From: Stenotrophomonas hibiscicola ATCC 19867
GTDB lineage: Bacteria; Pseudomonadota; Gammaproteobacteria; Xanthomonadales; Xanthomonadaceae
Reading direction: 5' to 3'
Length of the DNA stretch: 64,000 nt
Assembly: GCF_000382065.1 (NCBI RefSeq)
Contig: NZ_KB907498.1
Span: 812,714-876,713 of the forward strand
A model generated the notes under the pieces. That model searched no databases, had not been told where the DNA came from, and saw only the letters and a program-made list of their open reading frames with translations. How positions within the stretch are numbered: the stretch's first letter is position 1; every line of letters starts with the position of its first letter. Of this stretch, positions 53,546-61,864 are shown in pieces. Position numbers and translations under genes: made by a program.

Positions 53546-54069
53546 ACACCAAGTTCCTCCTCACCGCTGTGGCCACGCTGGCCCTGTCGGCCTGCGCCAC
53601 GGCCCCGAAGCCGCTGCAGGGACAGTTCAGCCTGGTCTCTCCTCGCGACTCGGTCGCTACCCAGCAGGTCGGCACGCCGGTCCGTTGGGGCGGTCGCATC
53701 ATCGAAACCAAGCCTGGCCAGGGCGAGACCTGCTTCCAGATCATCTCGCGCCCGCTCAATGGCAGTGGCCGCCCGAACACCACCTCGTCCGATGCCAGCG
53801 ACGGCCGCTTCATCGCCTGCCGTGCCGGCTTCTACGACCCGGCGGTGTTCGAGGCCGGTCGTGACGTCACCTTCATCGGCAAGATCGACGGCTACCAGAA
53901 CACCCGCATCGGCGAGTACGACTATCGCCTGCCGAAGCTGGCGGCCGATGTCATCTACCTGTGGCCGGAACAGCGCCAGGTCGATGTGGTGCCCTACCCC
54001 TATGGCCCGTGGGGTCCGGGTCCGTGGGGCCCTTACTGGGGCGGCTATGGCCGCTGGGGCTGGTGGTGA
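53542..54069 (+). CDS. Slp-family outer-membrane lipoprotein
   Basis: A 175-residue lipoprotein. The signal MNTKFLLTAVATLALSAC has a lipobox ending in Cys18. The body matches the Slp family (GTPVRWGGRIIETKPGQGETCFQIISRPL, DGRFIACRAGFYDPAVFEAGRDVTFIGKIDG), reported as starvation-induced in E. coli. The C terminus is glycine/tryptophan/tyrosine-rich. It is translationally coupled to the transglutaminase gene; this coupling suggests an envelope role shared with it. Confidence 0.92.
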   Translation: MNTKFLLTAVATLALSACATAPKPLQGQFSLVSPRDSVATQQVGTPVRWGGRIIETKPGQGETCFQIISRPLNGSGRPNTTSSDASDGRFIACRAGFYDPAVFEAGRDVTFIGKIDGYQNTRIGEYDYRLPKLAADVIYLWPEQRQVDVVPYPYGPWGPGPWGPYWGGYGRWGWW

Positions 54070-54092
54070 CCGCCACCGCACAGGCATGACGG

Positions 54093-54119
54093 AAAGGCCG
54101 CCCTCGGGCGGCCTTTTTC
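54093..54119 (+). terminator. intrinsic terminator after the slp gene
   Basis: AAAGGCCGCC and GGGCGGCCTTT pair around CTC and are followed by TTT. It closes the moxR operon and lies between convergent genes. Confidence 0.88.
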
Positions 54120-54145
54120 ATCCACGCATGGCGTGGACAGGGGCT

Positions 54146-54505
54146 TCAACGCCCAGGCGCACCGAAATGCCCCAGCGGTGCCCCCGCCAGCAGGTGCATA
54201 TGGATATGGAACACGGTCTGCCCGGCATGCTCACGGCAGTTCATCACGATGCGGTAGCCGTCCTGCGCGAAGCCCTCGCGGCGCGCGTACTCGGCAGCGG
54301 CCAGGGCCAGTTTGCCGATCAGGTGCGCCTGCGACGGCTGCAGGTCATCCAGGGTCGGAATGATCTCGTTCTTCGGAATGAACAGCACGTGCACCGGCGC
54401 CTGCGGTGCGATGTCCTTGAAGCCCAGCACCTCGTCATCCTCGTAGACGATGGTGGCCGGGATCTCGCGACGGATGATCTTGCTGAAGAGGGTTTCGTTG
54501 CTCAT
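54146..54505 (-). CDS. HIT-family nucleotide-binding protein (HinT-like)
   Basis: A 119-residue histidine-triad protein. The HIT motif is HIHMHLLAG near residue 103. IPATIVYEDDEVLGFKDIAPQAPVHVLFIPK is typical of HinT-type purine nucleoside phosphoramidases, which cleave AMP-N bonds. The ATG at 54505 begins MSNETLFSKIIRREIPA, the usual start. It is convergent with the slp gene. Confidence 0.95.
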   Translation of the reverse strand: MSNETLFSKIIRREIPATIVYEDDEVLGFKDIAPQAPVHVLFIPKNEIIPTLDDLQPSQAHLIGKLALAAAEYARREGFAQDGYRIVMNCREHAGQTVFHIHMHLLAGAPLGHFGAPGR

Positions 54506-54572
54506 GGTCGGCCTCGGCGGGGATGTCTCCCGCATTGTAGGCCGCCCACGCCCGGCCACGTCCGGCCGTTGC

Positions 54573-55172
54573 TCAATCGCGGAATTCGCTGCGCGTACCG
54601 AACGCGTGCGACAGCGTGCCACGATCAACGTATTCGAGCTCGCCGCCCAGCGGCAGGCCCTGCGCCAGGCGGCTGGGCTGTACCTTGCGTGCGCGCGCCA
54701 GCTGCGCCAGGTAATGCGCGGTGGCCTCGCCCTCGACAGTGGCGCTGGTGGCGATGATCAGCTCCTGCACCTCGCCTTCGGCCAGCCGTCGCTCCAGCTG
54801 CTCCAGGCCCAGTTCGCGCGGGCCGACGCCATCGAGCGGCGACAGTCGCCCCTGCAGCACGAAGTAGACACCGCGGAAGCCGGTGGCGTTTTCGATGGCC
54901 AGGCGGTCGGCCGGCGATTCGACTACGCACAGCTGGCTGCGCTCGCGGCTGCCGTTGGCACAGGTCGGGCACAGCTCGGTTTCGCTGAAATCGCGGCACT
55001 GCGCACAGTGGCCGATGCGCTCCACCGCCAGCGCCAGTATCTGGGCCAGGCGCTGGCCACCTTCGCGCTCGCGCTCTAGCAGGTGGTAGGCCATGCGCTG
55101 CGCCGTCTTCTGGCCCACGCCAGGCAGCACCCGCAGCGCGTCGATCAATTGTTCAAGCAGGGGTGCGGACAC
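54573..55172 (-). CDS. recR: recombination protein RecR
   Basis: A 199-residue RecR (E. coli, 201). An N-terminal helix-hairpin-helix ([22 protein letters not shown]), a zinc site with [16 protein letters not shown] near residue 57, and a Toprim domain ([21 protein letters not shown]). With RecO and RecF it loads RecA at single-stranded gaps. It is the last gene in the dnaX-ebfC-recR unit, a conserved order, though a SMAG cluster and hairpin separate it from ebfC. Confidence 0.97.
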   Translation of the reverse strand: MSAPLLEQLIDALRVLPGVGQKTAQRMAYHLLEREREGGQRLAQILALAVERIGHCAQCRDFSETELCPTCANGSRERSQLCVVESPADRLAIENATGFRGVYFVLQGRLSPLDGVGPRELGLEQLERRLAEGEVQELIIATSATVEGEATAHYLAQLARARKVQPSRLAQGLPLGGELEYVDRGTLSHAFGTRSEFRD

Positions 55173-55188
55173 GGCGGTGTGCTTTGAT

Positions 55189-55273
55189 GGCGTCGAGCAA
55201 GCTCGACAGCTACGTGTAGTCGAGCCATGCTCGACTGAGGGTTGCAGCGGGCGCCTGCAGCAGCAGGCGCCCC
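55189..55273. repeat. SMAG cluster and a 10-bp hairpin between ebfC and recR
   Basis: GTCGAGCAAGCTCGACAGCTAC and the inverse GTAGTCGAGCCATGCTCGAC lie side by side, then GGGCGCCTGC/GCAGGCGCCC forms a perfect 10-bp stem at 55249-55272. They interrupt the dnaX-ebfC-recR unit and may reduce recR transcription. Confidence 0.8.
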
Positions 55274-55281
55274 GCCAAGAA

Positions 55282-55602
55282 TCAGAACGGCAGCTTCATG
55301 CCCGGCGGCAACTGCATGCCAGCGGTGGCCGAACCCATCTTCGACTTCGACTCGGCATCGATCTTGTTCGAAGCATCGTTGAAGGCGGCGGCGATCAGGT
55401 CTTCCAGCATCTCCGGGTCGCTGGTCAGCGACGGGTCGATGCGCACCTTGCGGCATTCCTTGGCGCCGGTCAGGGTCACGCTGACCATGCCGCCACCGGC
55501 ACTGCCGGTCACTTCGATCCTTGCGATTTCTTCCTGGGCCTTCTGCAGGTTCTCCTGCATCTTCTGGGCCTGCTGCATCAGTTGGGCGATGTTGCCGCGC
55601 AT
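55282..55602 (-). CDS. nucleoid-associated YbaB/EbfC protein
   Basis: A 106-residue YbaB/EbfC DNA-binding protein. It begins [20 protein letters not shown], the glutamine-rich helix of the family, and has a central [18 protein letters not shown]-like strand region and a [21 protein letters not shown] helix. Dimers bind DNA as tweezers with little specificity. It lies just behind dnaX, with a six-base gap. Confidence 0.96.
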   Translation of the reverse strand: MRGNIAQLMQQAQKMQENLQKAQEEIARIEVTGSAGGGMVSVTLTGAKECRKVRIDPSLTSDPEMLEDLIAAAFNDASNKIDAESKSKMGSATAGMQLPPGMKLPF

Positions 55603-55608
55603 AGTCTC

Positions 55609-57639
55609 TTACTCGTCAAAAGAACGGATGGAATCGGAAACAACCCGGGCACCGTGCTGTTGGATCAGCACCTGCACCTCCGGATCGTCCATGAAAACAG
55701 CCTCTGCCACCTGCTGCCGCTCACTACGCTGGCGGTCGGCACGCTGATGCAGGGTCTCGGCCGGAACGTGCTCGATCTCCACGGTCTCGACCACGATCTT
55801 CGGGGCCTGGCCAAGGGCTTTCTCCAGCATCTCGCCCAGGGCGGCCAGCGCACGCTCAGAGCGCAGGTACTCAAATCCGGGCGAAAGGCCCAGTTTCAAG
55901 GTCCCGTGCTGGCAACTGATGAAGGCAGCGTTGGCCGCCAGCTGCCGCGACGGGCCGCTGAGGCCGCTGTTGGCCACCAGATCCAGCCAGTCCTCGGCCG
56001 TGGCCAGGTCGCTGACACCTTCCAGCGGCGCGGTCCCCTGCACTGGCGCGGGCTCGGCCGGCGCGATGGCAATGCCTTCAGTGCGGAACGGGCGCTCGGG
56101 CGGTGCAGGCTCGCTGGGAGCCACGACGGGAGCCGGCGGCTCATGCCAGGGCGCGACCATGGCGGCGTCTGGCCCCGCCATCTCGGCCGCCAGCGCCTCG
56201 TCACGCGCCTCGGTTTCGTCGGTGGCCCACGGCGGCAGGTCGTCGCCCGCTTCCGCTTCAGCAGCCAGTGGAGCGGCCTCGGCCTTCATCGGCGGCGGCT
56301 GCACAGGCTCTTCCACCGGAACCGGCTCGGGCTCCGGCGTCGGGTCCGGTTCGGGTTGCGGGGCCGGCTCGGGTTCGGGTTCAGGTTCGCGCGGCGCGGC
56401 CTGCACCGGAGCGGCCACCTGCGCCACCACGGCCGGGCTTGCCGAAGCGGCGGCAGTCGCCGGCATCGCTTCGTGGGTACCCGCACCGGTGCCACCACCG
56501 GCCGCATTGCCACCCGGCGCATTGCCTGCACCATCCACCGACTTCGGTACCGGCGGGACTGCTACGGCCGGGCGGAATGCCAGCATCCGCAGCACGGTCA
56601 TTTCGAAACCTGCGCGCGGGCTCGGCGCCAACGGCAGGTCGCGCCGGCCATTCAGAGCCATCTGGTACCAGAGCTGCACCACTTCCGGGCGCAGGCGCTC
56701 GGCGAATGCGACGGCGTCCAGGCCTTCGGCAGCGGCCGCACCCGGTACCAGCTGCTGCACCTGGATGCGGTGCAGGCCTTCGGCCAATGCTTCCAGCACG
56801 CCACTCCAGTCCGGCGAGAATTCGGCCAGCGCAGCCACCACCTGCAGCAGGCGCGGACCATCGCCCTCGGCCAGCGCATCGAGCATCGCCGCCACCTGGG
56901 TGCGGTCGACCGTGCCCAGCATGGTGCGCACCACGTCCTCGCGCAGCGCGCCGCCGGCATAGGCGATCGCCTGATCAAGCAGCGACAGGCCGTCGCGCAG
57001 GCTACCGTCAGCGGCCTTGGCCAGCTGTACGATGGCACTGCCGTCGGCCTCGATCTCTTCTGCCGCCAGGATGCGCGTCATCTGGCCCTGGATCTGATCC
57101 TCGTCCAGGCGCTTGAGGTTGAATTGCAGGCAGCGGCTCAGCACGGTGACCGGCAGCTTCTGCGGGTCGGTGGTGGCCAGCAGGAACTTCACGTGCTCCG
57201 GCGGTTCTTCCAGCGTCTTCAGCAGCGCGTTGAACGCCGCCTTGGACAGCATGTGCACTTCGTCGATCAGGTAGACCTTGTACTTGCCACGCGAGGGCAT
57301 GTACTGCGCGTTCTCGATCACTTCACGCACGTCATCCACACCGGTGTTGGACGCGGCGTCGATTTCCAGCAGGTCGATGTAGCGGCCGGCGTCGATGTCC
57401 AGGCAGGCCGCGCACTGGCCGCACGGGTCGGCGCTGGTGCCCTGCTCGCAGTTCAGCGACTTGGCGAAGATGCGCGCGATGGTGGTCTTGCCCACGCCGC
57501 GGGTACCGGTGAACAGGAACGCGTGGTGGACCCGGCCGCTGTCCAGCGCGTTGCTGAGCGCACGGACCACGTGTTCCTGGCCCACCAGCTCGGCAAAACG
57601 CTTCGGACGCCACTTGCGGGCAAGGACGAGGTAGGACAT
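55609..57639 (-). CDS. dnaX: DNA polymerase III subunits tau/gamma
   Basis: About 676 residues. AAA+ clamp-loader motor: Walker A LFTGTRGVGKTTIAR near residue 45, four zinc cysteines from LNCEQG through CGQCAAC, Walker B KVYLIDEVHMLSKAAFNALLKTLEEPPEH and the SRC motif. A long linker with Pro-Glu repeats (EPEPEPAPQPEPDPTPEPEP) divides it from the C-terminal tau domain that binds the polymerase and helicase. The ATG at 57639 (MSYLVLARKWRP) is the normal start. No A-rich slippery heptamer is seen in the linker, so a frameshifted gamma form is not supported. Confidence 0.97.
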   Translation of the reverse strand: MSYLVLARKWRPKRFAELVGQEHVVRALSNALDSGRVHHAFLFTGTRGVGKTTIARIFAKSLNCEQGTSADPCGQCAACLDIDAGRYIDLLEIDAASNTGVDDVREVIENAQYMPSRGKYKVYLIDEVHMLSKAAFNALLKTLEEPPEHVKFLLATTDPQKLPVTVLSRCLQFNLKRLDEDQIQGQMTRILAAEEIEADGSAIVQLAKAADGSLRDGLSLLDQAIAYAGGALREDVVRTMLGTVDRTQVAAMLDALAEGDGPRLLQVVAALAEFSPDWSGVLEALAEGLHRIQVQQLVPGAAAAEGLDAVAFAERLRPEVVQLWYQMALNGRRDLPLAPSPRAGFEMTVLRMLAFRPAVAVPPVPKSVDGAGNAPGGNAAGGGTGAGTHEAMPATAAASASPAVVAQVAAPVQAAPREPEPEPEPAPQPEPDPTPEPEPVPVEEPVQPPPMKAEAAPLAAEAEAGDDLPPWATDETEARDEALAAEMAGPDAAMVAPWHEPPAPVVAPSEPAPPERPFRTEGIAIAPAEPAPVQGTAPLEGVSDLATAEDWLDLVANSGLSGPSRQLAANAAFISCQHGTLKLGLSPGFEYLRSERALAALGEMLEKALGQAPKIVVETVEIEHVPAETLHQRADRQRSERQQVAEAVFMDDPEVQVLIQQHGARVVSDSIRSFDE

Positions 57640-57801
57640 CAGGCCACCGTTTTCCATCGGATGTTCCATTGTGCCATGCCTGTCCAGCCCCCTCGCCTCC
57701 GGCACGTCCTTCGCAGATTCCTGGCTGGGGTGCTTGTGAAGTGCCGCGCAGCCCGCTAGAATCTGCGCCCCTGCTGAGGCGTTTGCCGATGGCAGGGATC
57801 C

Positions 57802-57894
57802 GGAGAGGTGTCCGAGTGGTTGAAGGAGCACGCCTGGAAAGTGTGTAAGCGTCTAAACCGCGCTTCGGGGGTTCGAATCCCCCTCTCTCCGCCA
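57802..57894 (+). tRNA. tRNA-Ser (GGA)
   Basis: A 93-nt class II tRNA with long variable arm and encoded CCA. The acceptor stem GGAGAGG pairs with CCTCTCC; the T arm is GGGGGTTCGAATCCCCC; the anticodon loop CTGGAAA gives GGA, which reads UCC and UCU. It is read away from dnaX. Confidence 0.96.
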
Positions 57895-57906
57895 AGTTAC
57901 GAACTA

Positions 57907-57932
57907 AGCCCCTGATTTCAGGGGCTTTTTTC
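57907..57932 (+). terminator. intrinsic terminator of tRNA-Ser
   Basis: AGCCCCTGA and TCAGGGGCT form a stem with a TT loop and are followed by TTTTT. Confidence 0.9.
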
Positions 57933-58767
57933 TTGGGTTCGTATGTGGCCCCATACCCCGACCCATACTTCGTCAATCCGTTGATTCCTGGCCTATCAGC
58001 AGCGCGCCCTGCGCGTTGGGACGGCAATCCAGATAGTCAGCAAGAGCGCTGCACTTGGAGAAGCGAGAGTGCACGCAAGCAGTTTCAGATGACCGACCTG
58101 CGTGCATCGCGAAGCACGCCGCTCCCTCGCCACCGCCTCTGACAGCCGTAACGAAATGAGGTGCCGCATGCGCAAGGTCCTGAGCGCGCGTAGCAGCATG
58201 AGCGCCCAGGCAAGCGACCAACACCAAGAGCTGCTGCGCGCTGCGCGTCAGCGGCCCGTAGAAGCGGTTGAGAGGCAGTTGAGCGGATGGGAGGGCGCAG
58301 GCGGTCCAGCGCCGTGCGTACCCCGGCGTGCGCACTCGTCTCCCCGCCACGCCTGCGCACTTCATAGGGTGCTTTTTCTGCACCACCTGCACAAAGGCCA
58401 GGAGCAGGCCCAGCAAGGCTATGGATGACGTTGAGGGGCATCCAACTACCTGCGAAACCCTGCACTAAAGGGGGTATCTGGCAGGGGCATCAGCCACCAA
58501 GTGGGAGCCAAATTCGCAGACACCAGGAAGAAGCGAAAACAAGGCGTCCAACAGTGTCCAAGAAGAAAACTCCCACTACTGACAGTGTTTCAGGAAGGCT
58601 ATGAATTGAGGGTCTGAAACAGAAAACGTGTGGCGAGCATCGCACTGCCAGTTTTGCCAACAGGTTCCTTGGAGTTCCTTGTGGCACAGCGCTTTCCAGC
58701 CACCTCTGCCTTCTGATTGACACCCCCAATCCAGCAACAGTTTCCAACATTGATGTTTTTCGGTGTT
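57933..58767. other. gene-poor lower-GC stretch, no supported gene
   Basis: No ORF here has convincing codon use, a ribosome site and family likeness. The base composition drops below that of the flanks from about 58430 on. It is probably decayed accessory (phage-type) DNA. Confidence 0.5.
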
Positions 58768-58769
58768 AC

Positions 58770-58877
58770 AAGTGTGGCAGGTGTTACGGCAGTCAAATAT
58801 GCAACTATAATCAAATGGTTACGCTATTCGCACCGAACGCGGCCACGGTGTAACACAGGTGTTACCGGTGTTACAGC
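58770..58877. repeat. cluster of GGTGTTAC/GTAACACC repeats
   Basis: GGTGTTAC (or GTGTAACAC) occurs at least five times: twice near 58771-58789 and three times in 58852-58877, in both orientations, around an AT-rich core with ATGCAACTATAATC. It resembles iteron-like arrays or the codon-repeat tails (Val-Thr-Pro) of phage replication genes. Confidence 0.6.
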
Positions 58878-59056
58878 CTACCCACCGCGACGCCAGCTCG
58901 AAGACTTGCCCGCCCGCCCCTGGCGCCGACTTCGGTCGTCACGCCGACGGGGACTGTGATATGAGGGCAATGCCTTGCTGGAAGGCTCTTTCAGGGATTG
59001 GAAGGATGGAATGGCTTGAGAGAATTGCGTGCCGCGCGTCGGCCCGCCGAAAGGGC

Positions 59057-60016
59057 ATGAGAACGTATTTCGGCAAGCTGAGCGTCGTCGGCGCCTGGCT
59101 CTGCTGGCTGATGTTGGTTGGCTTGGCACTGCCGCTAATCGCAACTGCTCAGACGGTCACTTACATCCACACCGACGCCCTTGGCTCGGTCGTTGCCGAA
59201 ACCGATGAAAGCGGCAACGTGATCAAACGGTACGACTATGAGCCCTACGGGGGTGTCGTGGACGGACCGGTTACGGATGGGCCTGGCTACACGGGGCACG
59301 TGAGCGATGCTGCCACGGGGCTGAGCTACATGCAGCAGCGCTACTACGATCCCCAACTAGGGCTCTTTCTCTCTGTAGATCCCGTCTCACCAAACGACAA
59401 ACCGGGCTCCGCCTTCAACCGCTATCGATACGCTGCGGGCAATCCCTACAGATTCGTCGATCCTGATGGCCGCCAGGAACGGGCGGCGGAGAGACATGCC
59501 GACTCGGTAGCGAGCTCACCCTCTGCATATGATACGTTCGGCCCCGCAGCACTTGCGGTAACAACAGCGATTGTGCGCGCGACGCCAGTTGTTGGGCCTG
59601 CTGCTGCATCGGCAATGTCTGGCTCCATTAATTCGGCGCAACCACTGGCCCTGCCATCACCAGCACCTGCAGCGCCCACTGCGCCAACTCCTGCCGCTGC
59701 CCCGGCGACACCTTGTGGCCCGAGCTATGTCGTCTCGTCGAACGGAACAGCATTTCCGGTACCCACAGGGGCGAGCGGACCAACTCCGGTCATCAACCCC
59801 GCAGGAAAACAGACCGGTGTCGCATTTACTGGGGGTGCCGGAGGCAGTAATGGGCAAGTCGCCACCATGCGGATGATGGACCCAACCCCTCCCAGGGGAA
59901 ACAGTCCTGGATATCCAGCTGGCTATATCAAGTACGAGAATGCTGGAAAGCAAGGCGTAGATCCGCTCTCCGGGAAAACGCTACCTAATTCGAAGTCTCA
60001 CTTCCCAGTCAGATAG
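59057..60016 (+). CDS. short secreted Rhs-core protein with variable C-terminal tail
   Basis: About 319 residues. A Sec-type signal peptide (LSVVGAWLCWLMLVGLALPLIATAQ) precedes one Rhs core: YIHTDALGSVVAETDESGNVIKRYDYEPYG and LSYMQQRYYDPQLGLFLSVDPV, ending in NPYRFVDPDGR. A Pro/Ala-rich linker then leads to a C-terminal tail of about 90 residues (MRMMDPTPPRGNSPGYPAGYIKYENAGKQ) that may be a toxin; I do not recognise it. Full Rhs proteins exceed 1,000 residues, so this is an orphan-type mini-Rhs. In-frame ATGs exist further up (59006, 58961); 59057 is chosen for the signal peptide. A candidate immunity gene follows by eight bases. Confidence 0.75.
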   Translation: MRTYFGKLSVVGAWLCWLMLVGLALPLIATAQTVTYIHTDALGSVVAETDESGNVIKRYDYEPYGGVVDGPVTDGPGYTGHVSDAATGLSYMQQRYYDPQLGLFLSVDPVSPNDKPGSAFNRYRYAAGNPYRFVDPDGRQERAAERHADSVASSPSAYDTFGPAALAVTTAIVRATPVVGPAAASAMSGSINSAQPLALPSPAPAAPTAPTPAAAPATPCGPSYVVSSNGTAFPVPTGASGPTPVINPAGKQTGVAFTGGAGGSNGQVATMRMMDPTPPRGNSPGYPAGYIKYENAGKQGVDPLSGKTLPNSKSHFPVR

Positions 60017-60024
60017 GCCTGAAC

Positions 60025-60357
60025 ATGATCGAGCACCAGGCGGAAGCTCTCCGGCCATTGATCGGAAAAAATGTGACACTGGGGATTGAAGATGGCATGG
60101 CCACGATAGGTACGCACGATGGCTGGGAGCTGCATATCTACAACTCTTTCAGCCTCCTTAGCGATGGCATTGCGGAGAATCCTCCGCGCTCAACGCTGAG
60201 CTTGGTGCTGGAGGATTGCCGGTTCGATCACGAGACAATGGTTGCGCAGTTTTCTAGAGGGGTCACACTCACAGTCGACTTAAGTGAAGATGGCTACTCT
60301 GGCCCAGAGGCGATGCAGTTGAATAGTCCAGATGGAACTATCGTGATCTGGAACTAA
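60025..60357 (+). CDS. candidate immunity protein (DUF6188-like)
   Basis: A 110-residue acidic, soluble protein. The C terminus (VTLTVDLSEDGYSGPEAMQLNSPDGTIVIWN) resembles small DUF6188-type proteins that often follow Rhs or other polymorphic toxins. No signal peptide. It begins eight bases after the mini-Rhs stop, so the two are probably co-expressed, as toxin and immunity pairs are. The pairing is an inference from position and size. Confidence 0.6.
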   Translation: MIEHQAEALRPLIGKNVTLGIEDGMATIGTHDGWELHIYNSFSLLSDGIAENPPRSTLSLVLEDCRFDHETMVAQFSRGVTLTVDLSEDGYSGPEAMQLNSPDGTIVIWN

Positions 60358-60400
60358 GTTCGATGCAGCCGCCGCTACTCGCACTGGGATCACCCCCCAA

Positions 60401-60439
60401 GGGCGACAGGTATTGACCTTCTCCCTGTCGCCCCTGTTT
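60401..60439. terminator. hairpin between immunity and portal genes
   Basis: GGGCGACAGG and CCTGTCGCCC pair over 10 bp with a 13-base loop, followed by CTGTTT on the plus strand. It lies between two convergent genes. Confidence 0.65.
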
Positions 60440-60483
60440 CGAATGAAGCAGTAGCTTGACCTCGCCCCTGCAGGGGTAGGCAT

Positions 60484-61377
60484 TTAGTTCGTTGAACGTT
60501 CTATTTCGAAGGGGGCAAAAGTGATGACCTCCTCACCGATCCATTCGTTGACCATGGCCATGCGCGATTGCAGGGGAGCCAGTTCCATCGACGCCCACAC
60601 GGTGGCCGCATCCCGAATCGAGCCGAATCCGCCCGCATTCTGCGGGACGATACCCAGCAGCTGCGGTGGGATGCGCAGCGCGGCCAGGATGTCATCACGG
60701 GTCACACGCTTGATGCCGGTGAACTCATCCTTGGCCGCCACTTCGCTGATCGGGATCAGCTGCAACCCGTCCTTCTTGCCGTTGGGCGAATGCACGAACA
60801 AGTTGCGGAAATTGCCCGGCCCACGCGAGTCTCGCAGCGCCTGCCGCAGGGCGTCCACATCCATGCCCTCCGGCTGCGGGTCGGTCATGTAGAGGATGAA
60901 CCCGGCGTGCGAGCCGTTGGTGTAGTACCTACGGCGGAACAACGTGGCCGATTCATTGAGCAGCGCCGACTGCACGACTGCCAACCACTCCGGCAACCCG
61001 TAGATTTCCTGATCGGTATCGGCCTCGCGCAGCTGGTGCACCGAGCCAGGTGCAAGTTCATGCTCGGCCCGCCCAGCTCGCACCTGGAAGAACACAATTG
61101 GATCCACGCCACGGCGTATGTACTGCTCCATCAGCGGGTGCAGCTGCAACAGCCGCCCGGAGTGCGAGAGTTGCCGCCCCAGGTAGGCCATGCCGAACAC
61201 CAGGTAATCCAAGGCCAGCTGCGAGAACGCGGTGCGGTCCAGCAAGCGATGCGGCATGAAGGTGCGCACTAGCATGTTGCGCTTGAAGATCAGGCCACTG
61301 TGCAGGAACGGATTGGAGCGCGTGGTGCGCGACAGGCCACTGAGGGTGATCGGTGGTTCGTAATGGCGACCGTTGCT
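60484..61377 (-). pseudogene. P2-type phage portal gene, 5'-truncated
   Basis: The ORF from an internal ATG at 61275 gives 263 residues (MLVRTFMPHRLLDRTAFSQL), but portal likeness continues upstream in frame through PPITLSGLSRTTRSNPFLHS to about 61374, after which a TAG stop at 61378-61380 lies. It is of the P2 gpQ (PBSX) portal type: LALDYLVFGMAYLGRQ, YGLPEWLAVVQSALLNESATLFRRRYY, VTRDDILAALRIPPQLLGIVPQN. Roughly 45-50 N-terminal residues are missing. No other phage structural gene is near, so this is a relic. Confidence 0.85.
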
Positions 61378-61807
61378 CTACCGCCCCACCGATGCCAGCG
61401 CCTGCCTGTCGATTTTCGACAGCAACGTACCCACCTACTTCGCGCCCGAAGAGCGCAGTGACTTTGAACGCTTCCTGCGCGAACAGGCCACGGACTGTGC
61501 ATTCCAGGTCATCGAGCGCGATGGCAGCATCGTGGCCTGTGGCGGCCTGTCGCGACGCGGCGACGGCAGTGCCGGTTTCTGCTGGGGGATGGTCCAGCGC
61601 GCGCTGCACCGGCATGGACTGGGCCGCGAACTGGCACTGGCACGCCTGCGCCAGGCTGAAGCGGATCCCTCGATCAAGCGCATCGCGCTCAGTACCAGCC
61701 AGCACACCCAGGGCTTCTATGCCGGGCTGGGCTTCCAGGTGACGCGGATCGTGCCCGATGGCCACGGCGCCGGGATCGACGCCGTGGAAATGGAGCGGGA
61801 GCTCTAG
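61373..61807 (+). CDS. GNAT-family N-acetyltransferase, possibly N-terminally clipped
   Basis: A 144-residue GNAT protein. Acetyl-CoA motif: RALHRHGLGRELALARLRQAE (R/Q-x2-G-x-G/A region) near residue 80, followed by STSQHTQGFYAGLGFQV. It should acetylate an amine substrate, unknown. The frame starts at a TTG (LYRPTDASACLSIFDSNVP) directly at the junction with the portal relic. Relatives usually start some residues earlier, so the original start has probably been lost, and translation efficiency is in doubt. Confidence 0.75.
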   Translation: MLYRPTDASACLSIFDSNVPTYFAPEERSDFERFLREQATDCAFQVIERDGSIVACGGLSRRGDGSAGFCWGMVQRALHRHGLGRELALARLRQAEADPSIKRIALSTSQHTQGFYAGLGFQVTRIVPDGHGAGIDAVEMEREL

Positions 61808-61819
61808 CGCTCCCGCCCC

Positions 61820-61846
61820 GGCCCCATCCACGCAGTGCGTGGATCT
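61820..61846. repeat. ATCCACGC hairpin
   Basis: ATCCACGCAGTGCGTGGAT hairpin between two convergent genes. Similar hairpins occur at 13255, 33597 and 54119 in this window, so it is a dispersed intergenic unit. Confidence 0.7.
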
Positions 61847-61864
61847 ACCGCTGGCCCGCTCCCC

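Noticed and set aside
55609-57639. Programmed frameshift in dnaX giving a gamma form
   Set aside because: No A-AAA-AAG type heptamer was seen in the linker-coding region.
55093-57759. An 888-codon open frame on the plus strand opposite dnaX
   Set aside because: Shadow of ebfC and dnaX; composition is low-complexity and no family motif is visible.
57802-57894. tRNA-Ser as phage attachment site
   Set aside because: No second copy of the tRNA 3' end and no integrase gene could be seen in the window, so attachment there is not supported.
57973-58416. A 147-codon minus-strand ORF after tRNA-Ser
   Set aside because: No ribosome site, no family likeness and irregular codon use; likely chance.
58599-58814. 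Short minus-strand ORF with Val-Thr-Pro repeats
   Set aside because: Starts at TTG just after a stop and is produced by the GTAACACC repeats; kept only as a repeat feature.
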